In this document: in pieces, positions 1-7,582 of the stretch
How positions within the stretch are numbered: the stretch's first letter is position 1
Layout of the letters: each line of letters starts with the position of its first letter
IMG/VR virus record: IMGVR_UViG_3300020213_000058
Span: 1-38,279 of that record
Strand: one strand, 5' to 3'
DNA: 38,279 nucleotides
Origin: a virus
The notes under the pieces: generated by a model
Seen by the model: only the letters and a program-made list of their open reading frames with translations
The model's database searches: none
What the model was told of the DNA's origin: nothing
Made by a program: the position numbers and the translations under genes

Positions 1-168
1 CGCTAACTCACAAGCACCATTCTCCCGCAAATGGAAAGATGCAGTCCGCAAGGCAGCTATATACGGCTCAGTGCCTGTTATTACCCTATTCGTTAAGCGT
101 GGTGAATACACAGGCTCAGACTTTATTATTGCTCAACCTCAAGATGTTACCTTAGAGCCTGGTAAAGT
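1..168. repeat. Terminal direct repeat (circular closure), left copy
   Basis: The first 168 bases recur at 38112-38279 with one difference (C at 91, T at 38202). Both copies lie inside the portal reading frame and join its two halves in frame, so this is the overlap left by assembling a circular or circularly permuted genome rather than a biological repeat. The mismatch suggests strain variation or a read error at the join. Confidence 0.93.
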
Positions 169-1813
169 GTCAGACTACGACTCTGATGTTATCTTTTGGG
201 ATGTCTACTACACGAAACTTCAACTAGAGAACATGATTGAGGAAGCCAGAGAAGAGCTGAAAGAGAACAAAGACGGTTATAATAAATGGAACATACCAGC
301 ACTTGAGAAAATCCTTGCTACAAACAACCAAGAGGAACGCTCAAGCCTTGACTCACCAAAGCAGGAACAAGACAAGCAAGTTCGAGCTAAAGGTTTTAAG
401 TTCTGTATTGCTGTCCAGCGTGGCGTAGAAGCACCATTCTATATGTACCACAAAGCCACTGATGAGACTGTTCGTGAGTGGAATAACCCAGACCCAACAG
501 GTGATGTACCCATTCACTTCCTCTACTGCTACCAAGACTTTATCAATCCGTATGGTATTGGTATCGTTAAGCTTGCAGGTGGAACACAGAACGTGCTTGA
601 TTATATGCGTAAAGCTGACGTACTTGCTACCCAACTAGGGTTACGACCACCTATTGCTATTGAGGGCGACCAAGATAGTGTTGACCTTGACTCGATTGTT
701 TATGCAGAAAATGCCGTATGGTTCACAGGTAACGCTAAGGTACAACGTCAAGAGCTTGCTAACGGTGTCTACACTCAACTACCAGCACGTATGAGTATGT
801 ACAAAGCGTCTCTATCAGCCTTAATCCCTACAGGTGATACATCTACGTCTCAAGGCGAAGGTGGCGATCCTATCGGCTCACGCACACCAGCGGGCGTAAA
901 GTTCCAAGCTGCATCTCTCTCTATTGACGATGAGGACTTCAAAGATAACTTATACATTACATACGAAGCAGTTGCTAAGTCTATGGTTAACACTCACTTT
1001 GCTAACATGGAAGGCACAGACCTGATGAAACTATCAGACGATGAGCGTGAAATCCTTACTAAAGCAGGTATGGAGTTCCCAACAGGTGAAGATGGTGAGA
1101 TGACCAATCAACTCGAACTACTATGGGACGATGTACGAGCGCAGTTTAACTTTGAAGTAGATGCTGAGATTGACAAGACGGCTGATGACGCACAGAAACT
1201 AGAAGGACTCATGAGAGTTGCTGAACTTAAAGCATCAGACCCAACACTTGAACAAGAGCTTGCTAAATCTGGCAAGAAACTAAACATTGGTGAGTTATTC
1301 GGTGAGATTATAAAGCTGACTACTGATAACGAAAAGATTATAACCGACTCAAGCCCAGAAGAGACAGTTGATGAAAACGGTCAGCCAATTAACCCTGAAC
1401 AATCCCAAGACCCTATGGCTCAAGCTATGCCACAGATACAAGAAATGGTACAGCAAATGATACAAGAGGCTATGCAATCACAGGAAAAGCCTACTAAAGC
1501 CATGTCTGAATCTATCCGCTTTACACCAGCAGACCTATCGCCAGCCGAACGAGCGCAAGTATTAGCTCAAGGTGGCGTACAAGCCGATGCAGACCCAACA
1601 CTTAATGATGCTGAGCAGGTAGCCGATATTAACGCTACCATGCAAGAGGGTCAGAGCGACATGACTCCTGAGATGCAAGCAAACATAGACGGTGTTATGC
1701 AGGAGTACGGAGTTGACGAACAGACAGCGATTACAGCCCTTGCAGCAGAAGCGCAGGGACTAAACCCAGATGATGTGATTAAACACCTACAGGGATTACG
1801 AGGAGGTCAGTAA
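2..1813 (+). CDS. Portal protein (C-terminal part; 5' end lies at the other window end)
   Basis: Portal protein: the dodecameric ring at the capsid vertex through which DNA is packaged and ejected. The frame is open from base 2 and continues the gene starting at 37816; joined, the protein is about 702 residues, which fits portals of short-tailed phages. The C-terminal third is Gln/Met/Glu-rich and helical (many QEMVQQMIQEAM-type segments), as expected for the barrel or crown region. The assignment rests on position directly after the terminase genes and before scaffold and capsid, plus size and style. No catalytic motif exists to confirm it. The next gene starts in a TAATG overlap at 1813. 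Confidence 0.82.
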   Translation, partial: ANSQAPFSRKWKDAVRKAAIYGSVPVITLFVKRGEYTGSDFIIAQPQDVTLEPGKVSDYDSDVIFWDVYYTKLQLENMIEEAREELKENKDGYNKWNIPALEKILATNNQEERSSLDSPKQEQDKQVRAKGFKFCIAVQRGVEAPFYMYHKATDETVREWNNPDPTGDVPIHFLYCYQDFINPYGIGIVKLAGGTQNVLDYMRKADVLATQLGLRPPIAIEGDQDSVDLDSIVYAENAVWFTGNAKVQRQELANGVYTQLPARMSMYKASLSALIPTGDTSTSQGEGGDPIGSRTPAGVKFQAASLSIDDEDFKDNLYITYEAVAKSMVNTHFANMEGTDLMKLSDDEREILTKAGMEFPTGEDGEMTNQLELLWDDVRAQFNFEVDAEIDKTADDAQKLEGLMRVAELKASDPTLEQELAKSGKKLNIGELFGEIIKLTTDNEKIITDSSPEETVDENGQPINPEQSQDPMAQAMPQIQEMVQQMIQEAMQSQEKPTKAMSESIRFTPADLSPAERAQVLAQGGVQADADPTLNDAEQVADINATMQEGQSDMTPEMQANIDGVMQEYGVDEQTAITALAAEAQGLNPDDVIKHLQGLRGGQ

Positions 1814-2145
1814 TGTCAAGAGATGATAGTGCATTATATTCAGGCGTATCAAGTGCTAGTTTTGGTTCGACCAGAGAGCAACAAGTATTAAAAGATAAAA
1901 AAGAAACATCAAGCGAGAACCGAGCAAGATTAAAGCCGCACGCTGAGATTGTTATGGCTGAAATCCAAAAAGAGATTGACGACCTAAAGACCATGGAGAT
2001 AGTAGATGTTAAAGCTATCATCAGCAATACAGTAGACCCAGATAAGACTCTATCTATCATCATGTTTGGTCGTGAAGAAGCCCGTGAGCGTTTGGTTAGT
2101 GTTAAAGCACGACTAAGTAACATATTGAGAGATAACAAACGATGA
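1813..2145 (+). CDS. Small helical protein between portal and scaffold
   Basis: 110 residues, charged and mostly helical, no membrane segment. It starts on the TAATG overlap with the portal and runs into the next gene through an ATGA overlap, so it is translated with the head-assembly genes. Residues 25-100 are rich in Lys, Glu and Arg and could form a coiled coil. I do not recognise the family; a head-assembly accessory is inferred from position only. Confidence 0.7.
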   Translation: MSRDDSALYSGVSSASFGSTREQQVLKDKKETSSENRARLKPHAEIVMAEIQKEIDDLKTMEIVDVKAIISNTVDPDKTLSIIMFGREEARERLVSVKARLSNILRDNKR

Positions 2146-2363
2146 ACCCACAATCATACGCTGAACGCCAAGCCGAGGTGAAGTCTGAGCAAGAGGGACT
2201 ATCTAAAGATGAGGTATTAGACCAGATGCAATCAAAGTCTGAGTATGCCATTGACCTAGATAACCTGCCAAAGACTGACCACAACTGGATAAAGAGAGGC
2301 ATTAAAGTATCGTGCGAGGGAGCGAGACATCCACACCACAGTCATTTTCTAGTGAAGAGGTAG
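2142..2363 (+). CDS. Small hypothetical protein
   Basis: 73 residues. The N-terminal two thirds is acidic and the C-terminus is basic and His-rich (HPHHSH near the end). It starts by ATGA overlap with the gene upstream. No recognisable domain. It is followed by about 115 bases of structured leader before the scaffold gene. Confidence 0.6.
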   Translation: MNPQSYAERQAEVKSEQEGLSKDEVLDQMQSKSEYAIDLDNLPKTDHNWIKRGIKVSCEGARHPHHSHFLVKR

Positions 2364-2386
2364 CGACAAGTCATCCTATATGGATG

Positions 2387-2464
2387 GTTTATCATTACCC
2401 CCTTCGGTAATAAGCGTCGTGGCTATAACATTGAGGCTCGTCACCTATATAACGACAGATAAAC
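2387..2464 (+). other. Structured leader upstream of the scaffold gene (three-helix fold)
   Basis: GTTTATC (2387-2393) pairs perfectly with GATAAAC (2458-2464), enclosing two hairpins: ATTACC/GGTAAT (2394-2399 with 2406-2411, loop CCCTTC) and GTCGT/ACGAC (2416-2420 with 2452-2456). A further CATCC/GGATG hairpin sits just 5'. The structure ends a few bases before the ribosome site (AAAGGAG) of the scaffold gene. It may tune scaffold translation or mRNA stability. The pairings are read directly; function is inference. Confidence 0.5.
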
Positions 2465-2478
2465 AAAAGGAGAGAAAA

Positions 2479-3273
2479 ATGGATGAAGATAATTCACCAG
2501 TAGCAGATGAACCTACACAGGTTGCGGACGCACCAATCGAAACCGATAATGACACAGGCGACCCCGAAGCTGACCTAGAAAGCATCGAGATTGACCTAGA
2601 AGCACTTGAGGCAGCAGAAGCTAAAGAAGAAACTAAAGACGATGAGTCGGAGGATGAATCTGAGGATGATGCAGCGATTGAGCCAGAGGATGAAGAAGCA
2701 GAGGTTGAAGAACCAGAAGCTGAACAACCAAAGGAACTGTCTGACTTGGACAAGAAAAAAGCCTTTAATAAACAACAGGCTGAACAGCGAATCCAAGAAC
2801 GTCAACAACGAGCCGCATCACTCAAGGACTCACAACAACAATTTGTTGCTGATGCCGAGGATGATAAAGACCTTGTTGATAGACAGCTACAAGTCCAAGT
2901 GTACGACATGAGGATAGAAGGAAACACTAACAAGCTCACGAACGGTTACGAAAAAGCTATTAAGGACTTTGAAGTTCTTAGTGATAGTTCGCCAGCGGTT
3001 CAGGCTGAATTAGACAAAGCATTGGATGATTTCCAAGCATTGTACGTTTCCATTGATGCCTATGGCAATCCAATAGAAGTACGTGGCGATTTGTATTCAT
3101 ATTTACAAAACAAAGCAGATTCTATCTCAAACCTTACGAGTCTCGGTGTCCGCAAGCAGGAAAAAAGCAAGAGTAAAGAGAAATCTAAAACAATTGTTAC
3201 CCCCTCACGTGCGCCAAGAGAGCCAAAGGTCGATCCCGACCTAGCCGCTTTCGACGAGGAAGCCTACGGATAG
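2479..3273 (+). CDS. Probable capsid scaffold protein
   Basis: 264 residues from the ATG at 2479, which has a strong AAAGGAG site. An upstream in-frame ATG at 2380 is discarded because it lies in the structured leader and lacks a site. The first ~90 residues are extremely acidic (runs of Glu, Asp and Ala); the middle is charged, Gln-rich and helical; the end is basic before a final acidic tail. This composition and the position immediately before the major capsid gene are typical of scaffolds. No protease signature is visible, so it probably exits or is cleaved by an unknown route. Confidence 0.75.
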   Translation: MDEDNSPVADEPTQVADAPIETDNDTGDPEADLESIEIDLEALEAAEAKEETKDDESEDESEDDAAIEPEDEEAEVEEPEAEQPKELSDLDKKKAFNKQQAEQRIQERQQRAASLKDSQQQFVADAEDDKDLVDRQLQVQVYDMRIEGNTNKLTNGYEKAIKDFEVLSDSSPAVQAELDKALDDFQALYVSIDAYGNPIEVRGDLYSYLQNKADSISNLTSLGVRKQEKSKSKEKSKTIVTPSRAPREPKVDPDLAAFDEEAYG

Positions 3274-3290
3274 ATTGAAAGGATAATTTA

Positions 3291-4151
3291 ATGGCTATTA
3301 ACCTAGCAACTAAGTTTGAAGCTAAGACTTCAGAACTTCTAAAAGCAGAAGCAAAGACAACAGGGATAGTCAACCAGAGCTGGTCATGGGACGGTGTAAA
3401 CGCAATTAAGATTTACACACTAACAGACCCAACAATGGTTAACTACTCTCCAAGCGGTGCTAACCGTTACGGAAACCCAACAGAAGTACAAGACACAGTT
3501 CAGACATTCACACTGTCTCGTGACCGTGGCTTTTCAAACACAATCGACATGAGCAACTACCAAGATACTTTGGAAATCCGAAAGCCAGCTAGGTTCTTAG
3601 CTCAAGCTACTAAGAACGTCCTAGTTCCTGAAGTTGACGCTTACCGACTAGCAACACTAGCAACTGCTGGTGCTTTGACTAACGGTGGTAACTACGGCAC
3701 AATCACAGCTCGCAACGCAATCGTTACGGCTGGTGCTACTACTGCATCAAACGCATACACTAACTTCCTAGTCCTTAATGCAAACATTACAGACAATGAA
3801 GCCCCTGAGAGTGGACGTGTTGCATTGATGACGTCAGCTTACTACCAACTCCTTAAACAAGGCGGTTTTGTACTAGACAGCGATAGCGGACAAAGCAAAT
3901 TGTCAAGCGGTAGCTTAGGTCAAGTCGATGGTGTATCAGTTGTTGTTGTTCCTAGTGGTCGTATGCCAAGTGCAACTGACTTGATCATTACGCACCCTAG
4001 TAACATGACAGCTCCCGAAAAGCTAAAAGAATATCAAGTTCACAAAAACCCACCTGGCGTTTCTGGCTACTTAATCGAGTACCGAATCCGTTACGATGCG
4101 TTCTTTGACCTGAACAAGATTTTCACATTGGCTATCCACAAAACAGCCTAA
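3291..4151 (+). CDS. Major capsid protein
   Basis: 286 residues, start preceded by GAAAGGA. Likely HK97-fold coat protein forming the icosahedral shell. Visible traits are an N-terminal helix (residues 1-22), a beta-rich middle with the DTVQTFTLSRDRGFSNTID segment, an A-domain-like Ala/Thr-rich stretch around 120-160, and a C-terminal strand-rich part. No long N-terminal delta domain is present, consistent with a separate scaffold gene upstream. The assignment uses position after the scaffold, size and this pattern. Confidence 0.83.
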   Translation: MAINLATKFEAKTSELLKAEAKTTGIVNQSWSWDGVNAIKIYTLTDPTMVNYSPSGANRYGNPTEVQDTVQTFTLSRDRGFSNTIDMSNYQDTLEIRKPARFLAQATKNVLVPEVDAYRLATLATAGALTNGGNYGTITARNAIVTAGATTASNAYTNFLVLNANITDNEAPESGRVALMTSAYYQLLKQGGFVLDSDSGQSKLSSGSLGQVDGVSVVVVPSGRMPSATDLIITHPSNMTAPEKLKEYQVHKNPPGVSGYLIEYRIRYDAFFDLNKIFTLAIHKTA

Positions 4152-4169
4152 TAATTAGAAAGGTTCATT

Positions 4170-4328
4170 ATGGAAACAGTTAAATCTAAAATACTTCAAG
4201 AAGTCGAGAATGATGCAATCCGTATTCAGACACGACGCTTTAACGAGCAACTTGAAGATATAGAATATAAAAAGTCTCAAGCTGTGGTGGAAGCCGCAGA
4301 CGCAGACAAGAAAGGAACTAAAGTATAA
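4170..4328 (+). CDS. Small helical protein after capsid
   Basis: 52 residues starting at ATG 4170, with TTAGAAAGG 7 bases upstream, ending in a TAATG overlap with the next gene. It is wholly charged and predicted helical, with no Cys and no membrane segment. Unrecognised; it could be a minor head component. Confidence 0.65.
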   Translation: METVKSKILQEVENDAIRIQTRRFNEQLEDIEYKKSQAVVEAADADKKGTKV

Positions 4329-4705
4329 TGGCTATTGACACAGCAGGTGTAAACATTCGTGGCTTCGGTTACCAAACCAAAGAAGACATTAGTGCAGCAA
4401 CACTAACAACAGACATAAACGACAGTGGTAAGGTCATAAACTTTACTGGCGCAACTTGTGTAGTAACCCTACACGCAGTAGCAGCTGGTGAGAACATGAC
4501 TTTCCGAGTCGGTGCTAACCCACAAGTCCTAACCCTAAGCCCTGACGCAAATGACGGCATTAAGGGCAACGACCTAGCTGGTGTAGACAACAAAGACCTC
4601 GTATTCACTAACCAACCAATCGGAAGCTTTGTTACCCTACAGGGTGGCAACGCGACTGCATGGATAGTTACTGCAATAAGTGGTGTTACAACTACCGAAG
4701 CCTAA
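4328..4705 (+). CDS. Possible head decoration or fibre protein, copy 1
   Basis: 125 residues, Thr/Val/Ala/Gly-rich, predicted beta sandwich, no catalytic residues. It resembles the next protein (4811) in layout: short N-terminus, a strand-rich core with a hydrophobic-strand plus AG(E/L)xxTF segment, and a Trp-containing end (TAWIV here, TNWVM there). Position directly after the capsid gene suggests a decoration protein on the capsid surface. It could also be a short tail fibre. Confidence 0.6.
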   Translation: MAIDTAGVNIRGFGYQTKEDISAATLTTDINDSGKVINFTGATCVVTLHAVAAGENMTFRVGANPQVLTLSPDANDGIKGNDLAGVDNKDLVFTNQPIGSFVTLQGGNATAWIVTAISGVTTTEA

Positions 4706-4724
4706 ACATTAACAATTGAAATCT

Positions 4725-4780
4725 ACCTAATATATCACTGACTTTGTAGCCATTGGCCAGAACAGAGCGATATAACGGGT
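4725..4780 (+). ncRNA. Structured RNA leader motif, copy A (upstream of 4811 gene)
   Basis: Nested stem-loop. Outer ACC/GGT (4725-4727 with 4778-4780) and TATATC/GATATA (4731-4736 with 4769-4774), then unpaired ACTGA (4737-4741) opposite C (4768). Next is CTTTGT/ACAGAG (4742-4747 with 4762-4767), then A (4748) opposite CAGA (4758-4761), capped by GCC-ATT-GGC (4749-4757). A second copy precedes the 5378 gene with the same layout but different stem sequences. Both are followed by a CATAATCAAAGAAAG-like ribosome-site stretch. Confidence 0.7.
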
Positions 4781-4810
4781 CATTCATAATCAAAGAAAGT
4801 AGAAAATATC

Positions 4811-5278
4811 ATGCCAAAGTTCGTAAGACAAGGGGACAACACCCTTATCGGAAACAACACATTTAGTGGAACAAACACTTTTAGTGGTGCAACTACCATC
4901 TCAGGCGTATTGACCACTACAGGTGGAACATCTCGTGTCGTAACACAGAGCGCTTTAGTAGGCGCAACAGTTGTACTAACAGCCGCTAACTCAGGTAGCG
5001 TAAACATTAACCGTTCGACTAGTGGTACTCCTTCATGGACACTACCAACTAACGTAGCTGGTTTGACTTACACCTTTGTAGTAGCTAACGTCACGGCTGG
5101 ATTCACTGTCACAGGTGGAACTATCAAAGCTAAGGCTAATGCAGCTGGTGCAGCTATCTCAGGTACTACCTTGACTAATACTCAAGGTACAGCAGTCGTG
5201 GGTGACACAATCACTCTCGTAGCTGACGGTACTAACTGGGTAATGGTTGCACAAAGCGGAATCTTCGCAGCAGCGTAG
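4811..5278 (+). CDS. Possible head decoration or fibre protein, copy 2
   Basis: 155 residues, nearly free of charged residues beyond the first ten, and Thr/Gly/Ala/Val-rich. The N-terminus carries imperfect repeats (NTLIGNNTFSGTNTFSGATTISG) typical of beta-helical or trimeric fibre stems; the rest is a beta domain resembling the 4328 product. Probably a capsid decoration or head-fibre protein. It is preceded by a 105-base untranslated region holding structured RNA motif copy A, so its expression is probably set separately from the genes before it. Confidence 0.65.
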   Translation: MPKFVRQGDNTLIGNNTFSGTNTFSGATTISGVLTTTGGTSRVVTQSALVGATVVLTAANSGSVNINRSTSGTPSWTLPTNVAGLTYTFVVANVTAGFTVTGGTIKAKANAAGAAISGTTLTNTQGTAVVGDTITLVADGTNWVMVAQSGIFAAA

Positions 5279-5289
5279 AGCTAACTAAC

Positions 5290-5351
5290 GGTGGTCTAAC
5301 GCCACTGATTACAGAGCCATAGGCAAGACTGTAACGGCAAAATAGACCGCC
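5290..5351 (+). ncRNA. Structured RNA leader motif, copy B (upstream of 5378 gene)
   Basis: Outer GGTGGTCTA/TAGACCGCC (5290-5298 with 5343-5351, one G-U), AC opposite AAAA, GCC/GGC (5301-5303 with 5336-5338), then ACTGA (5304-5308) opposite C (5335). Next is TTACAG/CTGTAA (5309-5314 with 5329-5334), then A (5315) opposite AAGA (5325-5328), capped by GCC-ATA-GGC (5316-5324). Loops and internal loops match copy A while every long stem differs with pairing kept. It lies 26 bases before the next start codon. Confidence 0.75.
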
Positions 5352-5377
5352 TCCATAAATCAAAGAAAGGAAATACA

Positions 5378-5815
5378 ATGCCAACAACCATAGACAAGCG
5401 AAGAAAAAACCACCCGATGTATAAGTCGTGGTGTCATATCAAGCAACGTTGCGGTAACCTCAACGACGCTGCTTATGAGAGCTATGGGGGCAGAGGTATT
5501 ACCTATTCCAAAGATTGGGAAAATTTCGAAGGGTTTTACAAGGATATGGGTTCGAGCTGGGAACTCGGACTTTCAATTGACCGAGTAAACAACGACGGGG
5601 ATTACTGTAAAGAAAACTGTCGCTGGGCAACTCGCAAAGTGCAGAACAACAATACTCGGAGAAATCGTTACATCAAGGTTAACAACATTTGTAAAACGCT
5701 CTCCCAGTGGAGCGATTATACAGGGCTAAAGTCAAGTACTATTCGTCAGAGAATCGATGCTTACGGCTGGTCTGTAGAAAAAGCTCTTAACATTAACCAG
5801 AAAGAAGGATATTAA
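5378..5815 (+). CDS. HNH homing-type endonuclease
   Basis: 145 residues. The HNH core is around residues 66-86, with SIDRVNNDGDYC then KENCRWAT, the hallmark of phage HNH homing enzymes; Cys25, Cys77 and Cys81 may bind zinc. Residues 103-135 look like a helix-turn-helix DNA-binding tail (NUMOD-like: LSQWSDYTGLKSSTIRQRI). It sits between two structural genes, so it is probably a selfish free-standing insertion rather than part of virion assembly. The start has GAAAGG upstream and follows RNA motif copy B. The next gene begins one base after its stop. Confidence 0.85.
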   Translation: MPTTIDKRRKNHPMYKSWCHIKQRCGNLNDAAYESYGGRGITYSKDWENFEGFYKDMGSSWELGLSIDRVNNDGDYCKENCRWATRKVQNNNTRRNRYIKVNNICKTLSQWSDYTGLKSSTIRQRIDAYGWSVEKALNINQKEGY

Positions 5816-5816
5816 A

Positions 5817-6329
5817 TTGCCAACAATTGGAGAACTACTCAACTCAAAGTTCAACAAGTCTTTCAAAGACCAGACCCTTACAGGTAACAACACGACTGTA
5901 TCTACACCTCTATTCAGAGTAACGGGAACAGTAAAAGTAACACAGCTATATTCAATAGTAACTACCGCACTAGGTTCAAACCTTACCGCAACACACTGGC
6001 GCACAAACGACCAGACTGCACAATTACCAATATCAGCAGCAGCAGGTACAGTCATCTCTAGCTTTGCAGTAGGTTCAAAACTTACAAGAAACAGCGTGGT
6101 AGCTGTAGCCCTTACAGCCGACAACTCATCAGCCGCTAAGGTTATTGACCCAGTTGCAGCAACAGCTCCAGATGTATACATGCCATTTGAGGTAGTACAA
6201 AAGACCGCTGCCGTTCAAACTGACATAGAGTTTACATATACGACTACAAACGCACCAACATCAGGTGTTATTCGACACTTCGTTGAATGGCAACCAATGA
6301 GCGATGGCGCAGCCCTCGTAGCAGTCTAG
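5817..6329 (+). CDS. Structural protein, possible fibre or decoration (TTG start)
   Basis: 170 residues from a TTG at 5817, one base after the HNH stop; the ribosome site AGAAAGGA lies inside the HNH gene's end. No ATG exists upstream in frame. After ten residues resembling other structural N-termini here (MPTIGELLNSKFNKSF), the protein is beta-rich and Thr/Val/Ala-rich with a final EWQPMSDGAALVAV. Probably a virion surface or fibre protein. The rare TTG start may be a side effect of HNH insertion replacing the native start region. Confidence 0.65.
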   Translation: MPTIGELLNSKFNKSFKDQTLTGNNTTVSTPLFRVTGTVKVTQLYSIVTTALGSNLTATHWRTNDQTAQLPISAAAGTVISSFAVGSKLTRNSVVAVALTADNSSAAKVIDPVAATAPDVYMPFEVVQKTAAVQTDIEFTYTTTNAPTSGVIRHFVEWQPMSDGAALVAV

Positions 6330-6364
6330 TATCAGTAGCGTAATTTGATTATAATGGAGTAAGA

Positions 6365-7396
6365 ATGCAACCAAGTAGACTAGGCCAAATTAACAAGGCA
6401 AGAGCAGACAGTGACTTAGCAGACTCACGTCACAGAGAGTTGCTTGCCTCTGGCTTAAAGGTATCAAGCACAGTGCTTTCTTCAACGGAGGCACTGATAC
6501 GATATCTAGAGGGGCATACCACTAAAACAGAGGTAGTTAATCAACTAAACTCTATTAGCACTCCTGATGTTAAGTTTGTTGTCCAGGCACTAAACATCCT
6601 TGACAATACACTTAAAAATCAGGAAACTACTGACCTTACTGAAATCACACAGGTTATGCAAGCTATCCTAAACGAAGCTAAGCAAATCCCTAAAAGCAAC
6701 ATAGAGATACCCGAACACGAGGATATTGACTATTCTAAACAGTTCGATGGACTTACTAAAGCGATTCAAGCAGTGGAGGAAGTAGTCAAAGCCCAGAAGC
6801 TTATAGCAGAAGCACCTATCGTCAACGTGCCAGAGACGACAGTTAATGTAGACGCTCCTGACCTTAAACCACTCCAGGACAGTATTAAAGCAGTTGTAGA
6901 GGCTGTTACGTCGATAGTTATCCCAGAGTACAAAACAGACAACACGGGCGTAGAGAAGCTCTTAAAGACCGCAAACGTAACATTGACTAAGCTACTTCTT
7001 AAACCTGTTGGAGGAGGTGGAGGGGGTGGTTCGAGTTGGCCAGCCATCGGCACTAATGGTCAAGCCCAGCCACTAAACTTAGATGCAAGTGGCAACCTAA
7101 AGACAGTTGGATCAAGCGTAACAGTATCCAGCGAGGCAACAACCTCACTCTCTAACTCAATTACAAATGCAACTGCTCTTGTAGCTAATAGCTCACGACT
7201 GATGGCAACATTCTTTAATGATGATACTGCTGCATCTGTATATCTTAAATGTGGCATAACTGCATCGGCTACAAGCTATAAGATTAGAATAGCCCCAGGT
7301 GGTTATTATGAATTACCATCTCCTGTCTATAGGGGAATTATAGACGTTATTGCCACAGCTGCAACAGGTTCACTACGCATCACGGAGACAATTTAA
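6365..7396 (+). CDS. Tail-fibre-like protein with coiled coil, Gly linker and beta head
   Basis: 343 residues. Residues ~1-210 are charged and helical with several coiled-coil stretches and Val/Pro-rich segments (APIVNVPETTVNVDAPDL). A run of eight glycines interrupted by Ser-Ser follows near 216-226. The C-terminal ~115 residues form a beta domain with NLDASGNLKTVG and a YKIRIAPGGYYELPSP segment seen in phage appendage proteins. A rod-linker-head architecture suggests a fibre or connector. The start has TGGAG upstream; the stop overlaps the next ATG. Confidence 0.65.
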   Translation: MQPSRLGQINKARADSDLADSRHRELLASGLKVSSTVLSSTEALIRYLEGHTTKTEVVNQLNSISTPDVKFVVQALNILDNTLKNQETTDLTEITQVMQAILNEAKQIPKSNIEIPEHEDIDYSKQFDGLTKAIQAVEEVVKAQKLIAEAPIVNVPETTVNVDAPDLKPLQDSIKAVVEAVTSIVIPEYKTDNTGVEKLLKTANVTLTKLLLKPVGGGGGGGSSWPAIGTNGQAQPLNLDASGNLKTVGSSVTVSSEATTSLSNSITNATALVANSSRLMATFFNDDTAASVYLKCGITASATSYKIRIAPGGYYELPSPVYRGIIDVIATAATGSLRITETI

Positions 7397-7563
7397 TGCC
7401 ATACGTTCCACCTGCAAGCTCAGGCGGAGGTGTATCAGACGGTGACAAAGGCGACATCACGGTTATGCAAACTGCGGGCGTGCTAGCGTCTAATGCGGCA
7501 CTTACACCAGTTACTTCTGTACAGTTGGGTATTAACCGTATTTATGTAGAAACAGATTACTAA
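7396..7563 (+). CDS. Short structural peptide, Gly/Ser-rich
   Basis: 55 residues, start in TAATG overlap with the fibre gene at 7396. The sequence begins MPYVPPASSGGGVSDGDKGD and ends with a short beta-like segment. This is the style of a fibre N-terminal or collar segment, so it may be the remnant or stand-alone head of a fibre gene. Downstream is the convergent reverse-strand peptidase gene. Confidence 0.6.
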   Translation: MPYVPPASSGGGVSDGDKGDITVMQTAGVLASNAALTPVTSVQLGINRIYVETDY

Positions 7564-7582
7564 ACCACTATAGCTTTTATAG

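Noticed and set aside
2380-2478. Upstream ATG extension of the scaffold protein
   Set aside because: The extension is hydrophobic, lacks a ribosome site and overlaps the folded leader; ATG 2479 has AAAGGAG.
4725-5351. Hammerhead or twister ribozyme identity for the paired RNA motif
   Set aside because: CTGA is present but the CUGANGA and GAAA core of hammerheads and the conserved twister pseudoknot segments are missing.
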